NCBI GenBank assembly: GCA_016841645.1
Contig: JAENYS010000007.1
Location: forward strand, 1 to 64,000
Length of the DNA stretch: 64,000 nucleotides
Source of the DNA: Desulfoscipio geothermicus
GTDB lineage: Bacteria; Bacillota; Desulfotomaculia; Desulfotomaculales; Desulfallaceae
Reading direction: 5' to 3'
Shown: piece by piece, positions 9,091 to 16,797 of the stretch
Layout: each line of letters opens with the position of its first letter
Position numbering within the stretch: the stretch's first letter is position 1
The notes under the pieces: generated by a model
What the model was told of the DNA's origin: nothing
Database searches by the model: none
The model's input: only the letters and a program-made list of their open reading frames with translations
Program-made: the position numbers and the translations under genes

Positions 9091-9130
9091 ATAAGAAAAG
9101 CTTTTTCCCATATATAGGAAAGAGCTTTGA
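9091..9130 (-). terminator. attenuator terminator below the second riboswitch
   Basis: On the minus strand AAAGCTCTTTCC pairs with GGGAAAAAGCTTT, followed by TCTTATTTG. Position and arrangement relative to the aptamer match the pair at 6472-6634, implying termination control. Confidence 0.7.
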
Positions 9131-9143
9131 CTCATAAATTCCG

Positions 9144-9246
9144 TTTTTCCTTTCCACAATGGGAGGCGTACCCGTTTCCAGTCACACCCTTTGGTCATTT
9201 CACCATAGCCAAGAATAGCCACAGGCCAAAAGACTCGGAAATATTC
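9144..9246 (-). promoter_or_regulatory. second candidate Moco/Tuco riboswitch aptamer
   Basis: The minus strand shows TTTCCGAG, then CTGGAAACGGGTACGCCTCCC and GTGGAAAGGA, the same block order and spacing as the element at 6536-6634. The closing helix TTTCC/GGAAA differs in sequence from the TCTCC/GGAGA of the other copy, a compensatory change that supports a real RNA structure. Between the blocks, GGCTATTCTTGGCTATGG could form an extra hairpin. The first intact gene downstream is the chemoreceptor; the SLH remnant lies between. Confidence 0.7.
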
Positions 9247-9630
9247 AATTTTTCTTCTAACGACACATAGTTATATTTTTCGACAAAGCAATTAACTCTC
9301 CTCCTGTCTAAAAAAATATATTATTAAGAACTCAACTTTCGTGGCACGAATTAGGCAGGTAAACCTTGATATAACTGGGCAAACCGGCAAACCAATGCTG
9401 TAGTTGACTTTTAATAAGATTTATGCTTTTCTTGTTACTTTTTTGGGATATATCATCAACAGTACCAATAATTATTGTAAGGCAATTGCCCAATCAAGCT
9501 CGGCGAAACATTTATTTTCTTGCCTTCGGGTTTCCCTGGAGGTTTGTTCTTTTTTGCAAGAGAGTTTTTCTATGACGCACCTTTTATCCACAAAAAGAAT
9601 AATTTTATATGAAAGCAGGAGGTGGCATTT
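9247..9630. other. divergent intergenic region between riboswitch transcript and recombinase operon
   Basis: About 380 AT-rich bases must hold the promoter of the riboswitch transcript (leftward) and that of the recombinase pair (rightward). I see no convincing coding sequence and in particular no C-terminal half of CotJC. Strong promoter boxes cannot be named with confidence. Confidence 0.4.
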
Positions 9631-9801
9631 ATGAGTCTGGCAGCAAAACAAACTATGGAAATACCTAACGCTATATACGAGAGTATGCTAAAGGTTTTTA
9701 TCAAAATGGCCTTGAAAAATAAATACCAGGATCAACATCCGGACAGGGTTCATCAAACCCCCAAAAGTGGAAATGCTTTACTGAAGTTTAACGTAAATTA
9801 A
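9631..9801 (+). CDS. 56-residue protein upstream of the serine recombinase
   Basis: A short frame starting ATG at 9631 with a strong AGGAGGTGG site seven bases upstream encodes MSLAAKQTMEIPNAIYESM and continues for 56 residues, ending KFNVN. It ends 13 bases before the recombinase start, so the two are surely cotranscribed. The product is basic and mostly helical with no recognisable motif. Position and size suit a recombination directionality factor or other helper, but that is inference from context only. Confidence 0.65.
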   Translation: MSLAAKQTMEIPNAIYESMLKVFIKMALKNKYQDQHPDRVHQTPKSGNALLKFNVN

Positions 9802-9814
9802 AAGGGGGTATTGT

Positions 9815-11404
9815 ATGTTTATCCCCCCTCACATAACCAGCCAAAATTACCCATCTTACGAAGATGCAAAAAAAACCCTGGATGAAATGGGACTTGTAAT
9901 AGGGGGCTATATAAGAATATCCACCAAAAAAGACAGCCAGAAATCAAGCATTGGTAACCAGAAGAAATTACTTGAGCAATGGGCTGAAGTAAACGGATAC
10001 AAGCTAACCAAAATATATATCGACGTAAAATCCGGGGAATATACATATTTAAGAAACGAAATCAACCATATGTTTGAAGACGCGAAACAGGGTAAAATTA
10101 AAGGTGTAGTATCAAAGGAGATCGCTCGTACATCAAGGGATGTCATGGATATTATCACCATCAAGCGCACATTATCAGATTTTGGCGCTTTTTTTATATC
10201 CATCAAAGAGAATTATGACAGTCGCACTGACGACGATGAATTTCTACTTATTTTACACGGGGCTTTGGCACAAAAAGAGAGAAAAACCACCAGCTCCAGG
10301 GTTAAAGTAACCCAGCTTATCAAAGCAAAAGAAGGTAAAACAAATGTTCCATTGCCCGCTTACGGCTATATGTTAAGCGAGAACAGGCAGAAACTTGTTG
10401 TAAACCCTGAGACTGCACACGTTTATCGGCAGGTAGTAGAAAAGTTCTTAACCGGCTGGGGTCAATTAAAGATTGCAAAATGGTTAAACGAGCAGGGTAT
10501 CAGAACCCGTAGAAGTGGTCAATGGTCTACCAATGGCATAAGAACAATATTATCAAACCCGGTGTATTTAGGTGTAACGATTTATAACGTCACCACCCTG
10601 AAAAGGGACAGCAAAGGCAAACAAAAAAGAGTTGTCCGTCCACAGGAGGAATGGATAATCCGAGAAAATACACACGAACCCCTTATTACTCGGGACGAGT
10701 TTGATAGAATACAAATGATGATGAAGCATAGGAAAGAAAAATATCAACATGAGTGGTCATGTGATAGAAGGTATCTGGGTTCAAGCATATTAAGATGTGC
10801 AATGTGTGGGGGGAAAATATATGGATTTAAGGTTAAACCAAAAAGAAAGAAAAAGGATAGCCAGTATAATTATTATTACAGATGCCAGGGTATTAACGGG
10901 AAGTGCGAAGGGAAGATGAAAAGCTGGGATATGCAAACCATTGACGAAAGACTGTTACTCTTCATAAAGTCCTTTTTCTTGGATAAGGATAAACTTTTAA
11001 CTTCCATGAAAAGAAATGTTAATCTTTTTTCAGAAGATCCCTGCGGTCTTATAAATCAAAGGGAAGTTTTTAGACTTAACCTAGTGAAAGTTGTCGAGGC
11101 TATTAAGAAACAACAATTTGCATACGAACAGAATGTTATCAATTTGGTAGAGTATAAGGAAAGAATTACTGAACTCAGGGAGGAAAAAAACACACTTCAA
11201 GAGAAAATAGATAATTTAAATCATAAACTTGAAAAGTTAGATAATGCAGAACACTTAGTTAATGAATTATTTGAGACAATACAAAGTCACATTGACAATA
11301 TAAAAGAACTTACCTTAGAAGATAAGTTTACCCTTATTGACCATTTTAGCAAGATATATATTGATGAAAACGGTAATATCGTTGACGCCAAGTTCCGTAT
11401 ATAA
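9815..11404 (+). CDS. large serine recombinase (site-specific integrase/excisionase)
   Basis: 529-residue member of the large serine recombinase family, which joins attachment sites through a 5'-phosphoserine. The resolvase domain holds the catalytic Ser36 in GGYIRISTKK and the later ARTSRD and KERKTTSSR segments. A recombinase domain follows (about 190-290, with GWGQLKIAKWLNEQGI). A zinc ribbon begins with LRCAMCGGK near residue 330 and ends in CEGK. The long C-terminal coiled coil lies at about 400-500. AAGGGGG precedes the ATG. The stop codon is two bases from a truncated cotJC reading frame on the other strand, so this recombinase gene lies right at the boundary of an inserted element. 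It may be the integrase of a larger element extending leftward, or part of an element removed during sporulation. Confidence 0.93.
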   Translation: MFIPPHITSQNYPSYEDAKKTLDEMGLVIGGYIRISTKKDSQKSSIGNQKKLLEQWAEVNGYKLTKIYIDVKSGEYTYLRNEINHMFEDAKQGKIKGVVSKEIARTSRDVMDIITIKRTLSDFGAFFISIKENYDSRTDDDEFLLILHGALAQKERKTTSSRVKVTQLIKAKEGKTNVPLPAYGYMLSENRQKLVVNPETAHVYRQVVEKFLTGWGQLKIAKWLNEQGIRTRRSGQWSTNGIRTILSNPVYLGVTIYNVTTLKRDSKGKQKRVVRPQEEWIIRENTHEPLITRDEFDRIQMMMKHRKEKYQHEWSCDRRYLGSSILRCAMCGGKIYGFKVKPKRKKKDSQYNYYYRCQGINGKCEGKMKSWDMQTIDERLLLFIKSFFLDKDKLLTSMKRNVNLFSEDPCGLINQREVFRLNLVKVVEAIKKQQFAYEQNVINLVEYKERITELREEKNTLQEKIDNLNHKLEKLDNAEHLVNELFETIQSHIDNIKELTLEDKFTLIDHFSKIYIDENGNIVDAKFRI

Positions 11405-11406
11405 AA

Positions 11407-11511
11407 TCATAAGTCCGGCCCGCCATATTGGGTAATAACGTATTTGGCCAGCTTGGGATTAGGTCCGCATACCCGAACGGGTATTTGCAATTTTTTCTCA
11501 TATACCCACAT
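11407..11511 (-). pseudogene. cotJC: 5' fragment of cotJC, interrupted by the recombinase element
   Basis: ATG at 11511 with AAAGGA upstream opens a frame beginning MWVYEKKLQIPVRV, then NPKLAKYVITQYGGPD, which is the unmistakable N-terminus of the spore-coat manganese-catalase-like protein CotJC. Normal CotJC continues GELAAS and is about 180-190 residues. Here the frame ends one codon after GGPD at 11407-11409. The break coincides with the end of the recombinase gene. The 3' part is absent from the rest of the window. Confidence 0.88.
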
Positions 11512-11534
11512 ATTCACAAATCCTTTCTTTTAAA

Positions 11535-11798
11535 TTAGTACTTGATTTCCCAGGGCCACGGGCTATCAATCCATTTCCAACAATTTTGCACATTTGGCGA
11601 ATATCCATAATTTAACATTGGACCATAGGTTTGCTCATAGCTGCGCACTGCTTGTAATAAATCCTTGTGTACCTGGTTAAACATGGTCAACGCTTGCTGG
11701 TCATTGGGATGTGTATCCAAATACAGGTTCAGGTCCGTGGCTACAAATGATAATTGTTGTATTTGTAACAGCATTTGCACCTGATTGCGATTGTCCAC
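11535..11798 (-). CDS. cotJB: spore coat protein CotJB
   Basis: 87-residue protein of the CotJB family, a component of the inner spore coat that associates with CotJC. It shows the family pattern of an N-terminal helix (LLQIQQLSFVATDLNLYLDT), HPND, and a Pro/Trp-rich end (WKWIDSPWPWE). The start is GTG at 11798, seven bases after GGAGGTG. It lies between cotJA and the truncated cotJC with short gaps, the usual cotJABC order. Expression in the mother cell during sporulation is expected from the family. Confidence 0.92.
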   Translation of the reverse strand: MDNRNQVQMLLQIQQLSFVATDLNLYLDTHPNDQQALTMFNQVHKDLLQAVRSYEQTYGPMLNYGYSPNVQNCWKWIDSPWPWEIKY

Positions 11799-11835
11799 AA
11801 TAATTCACCTCCGACATTTTTATGTTTCATTCAAA

Positions 11836-12216
11836 TTAATATTTGTATGGTCTATACAACTCAGGAAACAAAGTGCCTGTTTCCAATGCCCGGGCCGGGC
11901 TATTAACCTGCCCCCACCTTTGTATGAGAATATAAGCCCTGGCCAATTCCATACCGTGGTAAGGTGGAGCAATACTTGGCTGACCGGTATATCCTGGGTA
12001 TTCCGGATAAGCGGGTTCCCCCGGATAACCGTGTTGATCTGGTTGATAGCCGGGAGTGAAGCCCGGTTGGACCGGATATGGCGGTAAATCGGCCACCGGG
12101 TCAAACGGCGCAAACACTGGCGAGCCACCTGCACCCGACTTCTTGTGTGGTGATCCCAGACCGATTGAGGTTACATCTTTTACCTGGTCCGGTTTTTTAT
12201 CGTACTTGTTATTCAA
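11836..12216 (-). CDS. cotJA: spore coat-associated protein CotJA
   Basis: First gene of the cotJ operon. The C-terminal third matches the CotJA family (PPYHGMELARAYILIQRWGQ, then LETGTLFPELYRPY). The N-terminal two thirds is a Pro/Tyr/Gly-rich stretch (YPVQPGFTPGYQPDQHGYPG) longer than in many CotJA proteins. TTG at 12216 is the likely start, since GGAGGTG precedes it at good spacing; the upstream ATG overlaps that site. It is followed by cotJB and the broken cotJC. Confidence 0.85.
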   Translation of the reverse strand: MNNKYDKKPDQVKDVTSIGLGSPHKKSGAGGSPVFAPFDPVADLPPYPVQPGFTPGYQPDQHGYPGEPAYPEYPGYTGQPSIAPPYHGMELARAYILIQRWGQVNSPARALETGTLFPELYRPYKY

Positions 12217-12526
12217 AATGCACACCTCCATAGCAATATTTTTAAAATAATCTATTCTTAACCAATTTATGTTAGTAGTGCCAAAGATGTGATTAAATAG
12301 CCTGATTTAAAATGTGGCTCACCAGGACTTAAATTTATCACACAAAGTTTAATCGTAATATTACGAAATTATTAAAAGATTGCTTGTATGTCTAAAGCAG
12401 TGTTTATTAAAGAATTAGAAAGCAACTCGTATAAATAAAACATGAAAAAATATTTTTAAATTTTGGTCAATTAGCTAAAAGGAGAAAACAAACATCCGGT
12501 GAATTTTAGTATAAGGGAGGTGTATA

Positions 12527-13282
12527 ATGAAAGCTGTTGCAGTTTATGGTTATTCGCCCTGTACCGGCAAAACCTCCATAGCTAAAGAATTGGCAGGTTT
12601 TTTTCATTCGCAGGGTCGTAATACTATGTTGGTGGATACGGATCTGGTCAAAGGAAACTTAACTGAAAAGCTTGGCCTTAACAGCTCACCGAACATTGGC
12701 GTATGGGCAGCGGATATATTTAAGCGTCTGGATTTTTTACCTTACTGGGACATTAACTATACCTGGAATGAAATAGAACCATATGTTCAAACTTTCAACA
12801 GTTTACCTGTACTGGCCAGCAATACATTAGAGGATTTAGCCGGTTCCCCATCGCTGCTGGGCTGTGTCAATGTTATACTGCAAAGTCTTCTGAAAACACC
12901 CTATGATGTACTGGTATTTGATAACAGTGGGGGAGTTTGTGATCATACGCTAAATATATTGCTCAGAATGGATAAGGTACTTTTAGTAGCAGAGCCTTTT
13001 AGTTTCTCTTTGCCTAATGCAGAAGCTTTTGTGCGCCTGTTGGTGGATGAAGGATTTAGCATGGACCAGTTCGGGTTAGTACTAAATCGTTACCCCACCC
13101 ATGCCGAACAAGACCCGCTGGAAATAAGCCGGACGCTGGGGATTTCCCTTTACGGGGTATTGCCTAATTGTCCTGATTTATCCGGAAAAAGAGGTCAGGC
13201 CAGGATATTTACAATGGATCGCGCCAATCGGTTTACAGATGAGATAGGCCATCTTGCCAATAAAATATGGAATGAAAATTAA
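12527..13282 (+). CDS. ParA/MinD-like P-loop ATPase with unusual Walker A
   Basis: 251-residue protein of the SIMIBI/ParA-MinD fold. The N-terminal loop reads YGYSPCTGKTS; the expected deviant Walker A is KGGVGKT, so the signature first lysine is replaced by serine. A switch-I-like LVDTDLVKGNLT and a Walker B-like DVLVFDNSGG follow, and late ALVLNRY-type strands agree with the fold (GLVLNRYPTH). The start follows AAGGGAGGTG. It is monocistronic between the cotJ operon and a hairpin at 13353. Septum-site or pilus/flagellar localisation ATPases are the closest types I can name; the substrate is unknown. Confidence 0.7.
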   Translation: MKAVAVYGYSPCTGKTSIAKELAGFFHSQGRNTMLVDTDLVKGNLTEKLGLNSSPNIGVWAADIFKRLDFLPYWDINYTWNEIEPYVQTFNSLPVLASNTLEDLAGSPSLLGCVNVILQSLLKTPYDVLVFDNSGGVCDHTLNILLRMDKVLLVAEPFSFSLPNAEAFVRLLVDEGFSMDQFGLVLNRYPTHAEQDPLEISRTLGISLYGVLPNCPDLSGKRGQARIFTMDRANRFTDEIGHLANKIWNEN

Positions 13283-13352
13283 CTAGTCCATATGCATTAA
13301 CAAAAAGCTACGTCTATATTGGACATGTGGTTTAGATGAGGCGGCTGACATT

Positions 13353-13375
13353 AACGCAGCGCCTTTTTTTGCGTT
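13353..13375 (+). terminator. weak hairpin after the ATPase gene
   Basis: AACGCA at 13353 pairs with TGCGTT at 13370-13375 around a T-rich loop, 70 bases after the stop codon. The T-tract after the stem is short, so termination is only possible. Confidence 0.35.
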
Positions 13376-13473
13376 TTAGAGATAGTCGGTTTTTTAATCG
13401 ACCGTATTTTCATGTCACTTGATTACTGGTGTTTATCGCCATTATTACCGCAAATAGTTGATTAACTTGAATA

Positions 13474-13609
13474 ATAATCCCCTAGCAAGTACGACAATCC
13501 CGATTCCGGAATTGCCGGCGGAAGCTCCTTTATAGATACAGTAGTAACCGGGGAAGAAAATGCCGGGCAAGCGGAAGAAATAATTAATAATAACGGGGGC
13601 AAACTATAA
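13474..13609 (+). pseudogene. C-terminal remnant resembling a general-stress/YsnF-type protein tail
   Basis: An open frame without a start reads KYDNPDSGIAGGSSFIDTVV, then a short Glu-rich helix and NNNGGKL, stopping at 13607-13609. The pattern of a Gly-rich turn, a strand and a final helix with GG resembles the tail of small general-stress proteins. Nothing upstream continues it. The identification is tentative. Confidence 0.3.
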
Positions 13610-13654
13610 ATAGGAAATAACTACTATTTAACTTAAAGACGGGGGACAATAAAA

Positions 13655-13837
13655 ATGCTGGATGAGCAAAAAGACTTATCCCGGATTGAGAAAAAAATGA
13701 GCAGCGAGCAGGAGGTGCCATTTCTGACTCCAGAGTGGCTGAATGTGCTGGAATCAGATTACCTCGACGCTTATGATGATGCACTGGATGTATTGGAAGA
13801 CGCCCCACGGATATATGCAGCAGATGTCCTTAAGTAG
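13655..13837 (+). CDS. small acidic protein, 60 residues, unknown
   Basis: ATG at 13655 follows ACGGGGGAC at workable spacing. The product is strongly acidic (MLDEQKDLSRIEKKMSSEQE and LDAYDDALDVLEDAP) with no membrane segment or motif I know. It is followed by a good terminator at 13914-13944, so a short transcript is likely. It could be a small spore or stress protein, but no function can be assigned. Confidence 0.5.
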   Translation: MLDEQKDLSRIEKKMSSEQEVPFLTPEWLNVLESDYLDAYDDALDVLEDAPRIYAADVLK

Positions 13838-13913
13838 GATAAGCCTCAATGATACTTTGATTAGACGTACAATAGCCGGGCACTTTATTATTAACCAAAG
13901 TTTACTTAACTAT

Positions 13914-13944
13914 AAGCCAGCCCCAACCGGAGGCTGGCTTTGTT
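13914..13944 (+). terminator. Rho-independent terminator
   Basis: AAGCCAGCC and GGCTGGCTT form a nine-pair stem around CCAACCGGA, followed by TGTT. It closes the small-protein transcript and isolates the operon starting at 14056. Confidence 0.75.
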
Positions 13945-13978
13945 AAAATCAACATTAGATGCCAAAAAGCCTCTTACC

Positions 13979-14007
13979 TTGTTTTTTTTGCTTTTTTTGG
14001 TTACAAT
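13979..14007 (+). promoter_or_regulatory. probable sigma-A promoter for the 14.0-16.7 kb operon
   Basis: TTGTTT at 13979-13984 and TACAAT at 14002-14007 are 17 bases apart, 48 bases before the TTG start of the next gene and after a terminator. Confidence 0.5.
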
Positions 14008-14055
14008 GGTAGGGTGCAAAATAGTACCTAGAGAGATGATGGGAGGTCATGCGGT

Positions 14056-14973
14056 TTGAAACGCGTGGTCAGTGTCAGCCTGGGTTCATCCAAGCGCGAT
14101 CACCAGGTGCAGGTTGAACTGCTCGGCGAACAGTTTGAGATCAGCCGCTTGGGCGTGGATGGCGATTTTGAGCGAGCCATAGCCAAATTACATCAGTTGG
14201 ACGGGCAGGTAGACGCGATCGGTCTGGGCGGTATAGATGTATATGTCTATGCGGGCAATAAAAGATACGCCTTTAATGACGGGTTAAAATTAATGGAAGC
14301 TGTAAAAACCACCCCGGTGGTGGACGGCAGCGGCCTGAAAAATACCCTGGAGCGGGACGCAGTTAAATATTTGATGCAAAATACGGACGTCGTTAAAAAT
14401 GGTACCCGGGTGCTCATGGTCAGCGCGGTGGACCGGTTTGGCATGGCCGAGGCTTTTGCAGCGGCTCAGTGCGATGTTACTTACGGTGATTTAATTTTTG
14501 CTGCAGGCATCCCCTATCCCATAAAAACGCTGCAGGAACTCGAGGAAATTGCCGCCAAACTGCTGCCGGAAATGACCCGACTGCCCTTCCTTATGCTTTA
14601 TCCCACCGGCCAAAAGCAGGAATCACGGGACGAGGATAAAGCGGAAAAATTTGCCCAGTACTACCACGATGCCGAGGTAATCGCCGGAGACTTCCATTTT
14701 ATCAAACGCTATATCCCGGATAAACTGGATGGACAAACTATTATTACTAATACTACTACCGCCTCGGATGTAGAATTTTTGCGGCAAAGCGGTGCCGGCC
14801 GGCTGGTGACCACCACCCCGGTGTTTGAAGGCCGTTCCTTTGGCACAAATGTAATCGAGGGCGTGCTGGTGACACTATTGGGTAAGCCCTGTGATAATAT
14901 CACTCCGGAGGATTATTTGGATATCATAAAAAAGCTGGACTTCAAACCGCGTATTTTTGAATTGGATAATTAA
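14056..14973 (+). CDS. protein annotated in relatives as quinate 5-dehydrogenase; true function uncertain
   Basis: 305 residues, soluble. I recognise the overall sequence (KRVVSVSLGSSKRDHQVQVE, DAIGLGGIDVYVY) as the family usually labelled quinate 5-dehydrogenase in Clostridia. I see no classic shikimate-dehydrogenase catalytic Lys/Asp signature or GxGxxG, so that label may be inherited rather than tested. TTG at 14056 is the start, supported by GGGAGGT eight bases upstream. It is followed by an SCP2 protein after 14 bases and then a permease that overlaps the SCP2 gene, so all three are one transcript. The grouping suggests uptake and handling of a small organic compound, but the substrate is unknown. 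Confidence 0.6.
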   Translation: MKRVVSVSLGSSKRDHQVQVELLGEQFEISRLGVDGDFERAIAKLHQLDGQVDAIGLGGIDVYVYAGNKRYAFNDGLKLMEAVKTTPVVDGSGLKNTLERDAVKYLMQNTDVVKNGTRVLMVSAVDRFGMAEAFAAAQCDVTYGDLIFAAGIPYPIKTLQELEEIAAKLLPEMTRLPFLMLYPTGQKQESRDEDKAEKFAQYYHDAEVIAGDFHFIKRYIPDKLDGQTIITNTTTASDVEFLRQSGAGRLVTTTPVFEGRSFGTNVIEGVLVTLLGKPCDNITPEDYLDIIKKLDFKPRIFELDN

Positions 14974-14987
14974 GTGGAGGATTATTT

Positions 14988-15344
14988 ATGGCGACACACG
15001 AAGAGATTTCCGCTAGTTTACAGTCGTTTTACGAAGGTTATCAAAAAAATAACAAGCTCAAGCTAATGAACCGGGACTGGAACCGGATCATCATTATTAG
15101 AGCCAGCGATATAGACTCCCAGCATACCCTAACCCTGCAAAACGGCGAGTTATCAGTAACCCGGGGTGCGCCGGACCAAAATGCAGATTTGGTGGTCACA
15201 TCGGACAGCGAAACACTGGCGGATTTGTTTTACGGCGACATTACGCCTACCGAGCCTTATATGAACGGCACCCTTGTTATTCAAGGTTCTGAGAATGATA
15301 TTTTGCGCCTGGACTTTATTTCTCTGATGATCTGGGGTGAGTGA
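14988..15344 (+). CDS. SCP2 sterol-binding domain protein
   Basis: 118-residue single-domain protein of the SCP2 fold, which binds hydrophobic ligands in a central cavity. The family pattern is visible: a central strand pair (HTLTLQNGELSVTRG), then DLVVTSDSETLADLFYGD and a C-terminal VIQGSENDILRLDFI helix. A GTGGAGGA site precedes the ATG. Its stop overlaps the permease start by four bases, implying translational coupling. In anaerobic Firmicutes the ligand of such proteins is unknown. Confidence 0.8.
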   Translation: MATHEEISASLQSFYEGYQKNNKLKLMNRDWNRIIIIRASDIDSQHTLTLQNGELSVTRGAPDQNADLVVTSDSETLADLFYGDITPTEPYMNGTLVIQGSENDILRLDFISLMIWGE

Positions 15345-16705
15345 ACTTGAAGCTCAAAAAAGTGCTCACCATGCGTACTATAGTGGCCACCAGCGCCGGC
15401 TTGACGCTGTCCAGCTCCACTTTTGTGGCGGCAGTACAGGTGGCCGGTTTTTTGGCGGGTGACGCTGCTTGGTTGGCTATTCTTACCGGCGGGCTGCTGT
15501 GCACGACAGCGGCCCTTTGTTTTGGCGAATTAAACGGTATGACTCCTTCAGCGGCGGGTATTCGCCTTTATTTCAGCCGGGCTTATAATGACCGGATTTC
15601 CCTCATCGTGTCTATGCTGTATATGGTGGTTGTTATGGGCGTGATTGGAGCGGAAAGCTACGTGCTGGCTCGAGTTTTAAACGAGGTGTGGCCATCCGTG
15701 CCTGCGCTGGTTTGGATACTGGCCATGTTTTCCATCGTTACGGTGTTGAATGTGTTGGGTATAAAAATCGCCGGCGGTTTTCAGAATGTGCTCACCTACG
15801 GTCTGGTACTATCCATGTTGGCTTTTGCGTTCATTGCCCTAGCCAAAGTAAATTTTCAACTTACCAGTCCATTTGCTTCAGGCGGCTCGATAGGCCTGGT
15901 AAATGCAGTGGCCCTAGGGGTCTTTCTTTTTGTCGGGTTCGAATGGGTTACCCCGCTGGCTGAAGAAGTAACACACCACCGTATGGTATCCAAAGGTATG
16001 CTGCTGGCCATCGGTATCTTAAGTGTTACATACGCACTTTTCACTATAGCCATGACTGCAACGACCCCCCGTGAGACACTTGCCGGCTCGCCCATACCAC
16101 ATTTAATTTTCGCCCGCAGTATACTGAGCGATGCCGGGGTAACCTGGATGGTAGCAATCACCCTGGCGGCGTCCATTACTACCTTTAATGCAGGTTTAAT
16201 CAGCGTATCCCGCTTTGTTTATTCTTCAGCCCGGGAGCATGTGCTGCCGCCGTTGCTTAGCAAGATAAGCATGCGTTTTTTTACACCGTGGACAGCCATA
16301 TTGGCTATATTTCTCATTGGCTTAGCTATTTCCATTACGGTGCTTATAACGCACCAGTACCTGGTGATGGTGAATATAGCCGCGGCAATGGAAAGCATAA
16401 TATATGCCCTGGCGGGGCTGGCAGTAATCAGGTTACGGGGGAAAATGCCTGAGGCGGACCGTCCCTTCCGCATACCGGGCGGTTATATTATCCCGGGAAT
16501 CTGCACGTTGGTATTCACCGGCCTAGCCCTGGCTGTTTTTGCAAGTTTCCCCATCGTGCTATTGTATATTGCACTGGGCTTGCTTATCTGCACCTGGTAT
16601 GTAAACGTGGTAGTGCCCGAGCTGAAACGCCGGTATCAAATCCAAAAGGCGGCTGCCAAACCGCCCCGGCGTCTGATGGCCCAGAAGAAGAGCAAATCAG
16701 ATTAG
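15341..16705 (+). CDS. APC-superfamily amino acid/organic ion permease
   Basis: 454-residue integral membrane protein with about 12 hydrophobic helices. The first helix carries the APC hallmark in SAGLTLSSSTFVAAVQVAG, and a conserved GFEWVTPLAEEV segment stands mid-protein. The C-terminus is short and basic. GTG at 15341 overlaps the preceding stop (GTGA type), so the three genes from 14056 are coupled. It probably imports an amino acid or similar solute by proton or sodium symport. A terminator follows at 16746. Confidence 0.88.
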   Translation: MNLKLKKVLTMRTIVATSAGLTLSSSTFVAAVQVAGFLAGDAAWLAILTGGLLCTTAALCFGELNGMTPSAAGIRLYFSRAYNDRISLIVSMLYMVVVMGVIGAESYVLARVLNEVWPSVPALVWILAMFSIVTVLNVLGIKIAGGFQNVLTYGLVLSMLAFAFIALAKVNFQLTSPFASGGSIGLVNAVALGVFLFVGFEWVTPLAEEVTHHRMVSKGMLLAIGILSVTYALFTIAMTATTPRETLAGSPIPHLIFARSILSDAGVTWMVAITLAASITTFNAGLISVSRFVYSSAREHVLPPLLSKISMRFFTPWTAILAIFLIGLAISITVLITHQYLVMVNIAAAMESIIYALAGLAVIRLRGKMPEADRPFRIPGGYIIPGICTLVFTGLALAVFASFPIVLLYIALGLLICTWYVNVVVPELKRRYQIQKAAAKPPRRLMAQKKSKSD

Positions 16706-16745
16706 TCGTGATACAATCAAAAAGCCTCAATTACTCATAATAGGT

Positions 16746-16772
16746 AAAAGACCTCAGTAAAGAGGTCTTTTT
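16746..16772 (+). terminator. Rho-independent terminator, usable from both sides
   Basis: AAAAGACCTC and GAGGTCTTTTT form the stem around AGTAAA. It lies between convergent genes (permease and L,D-transpeptidase) and has A/T runs on both sides. Confidence 0.8.
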
Positions 16773-16797
16773 GCAATACAAAGCGCTTATGGCCCGG

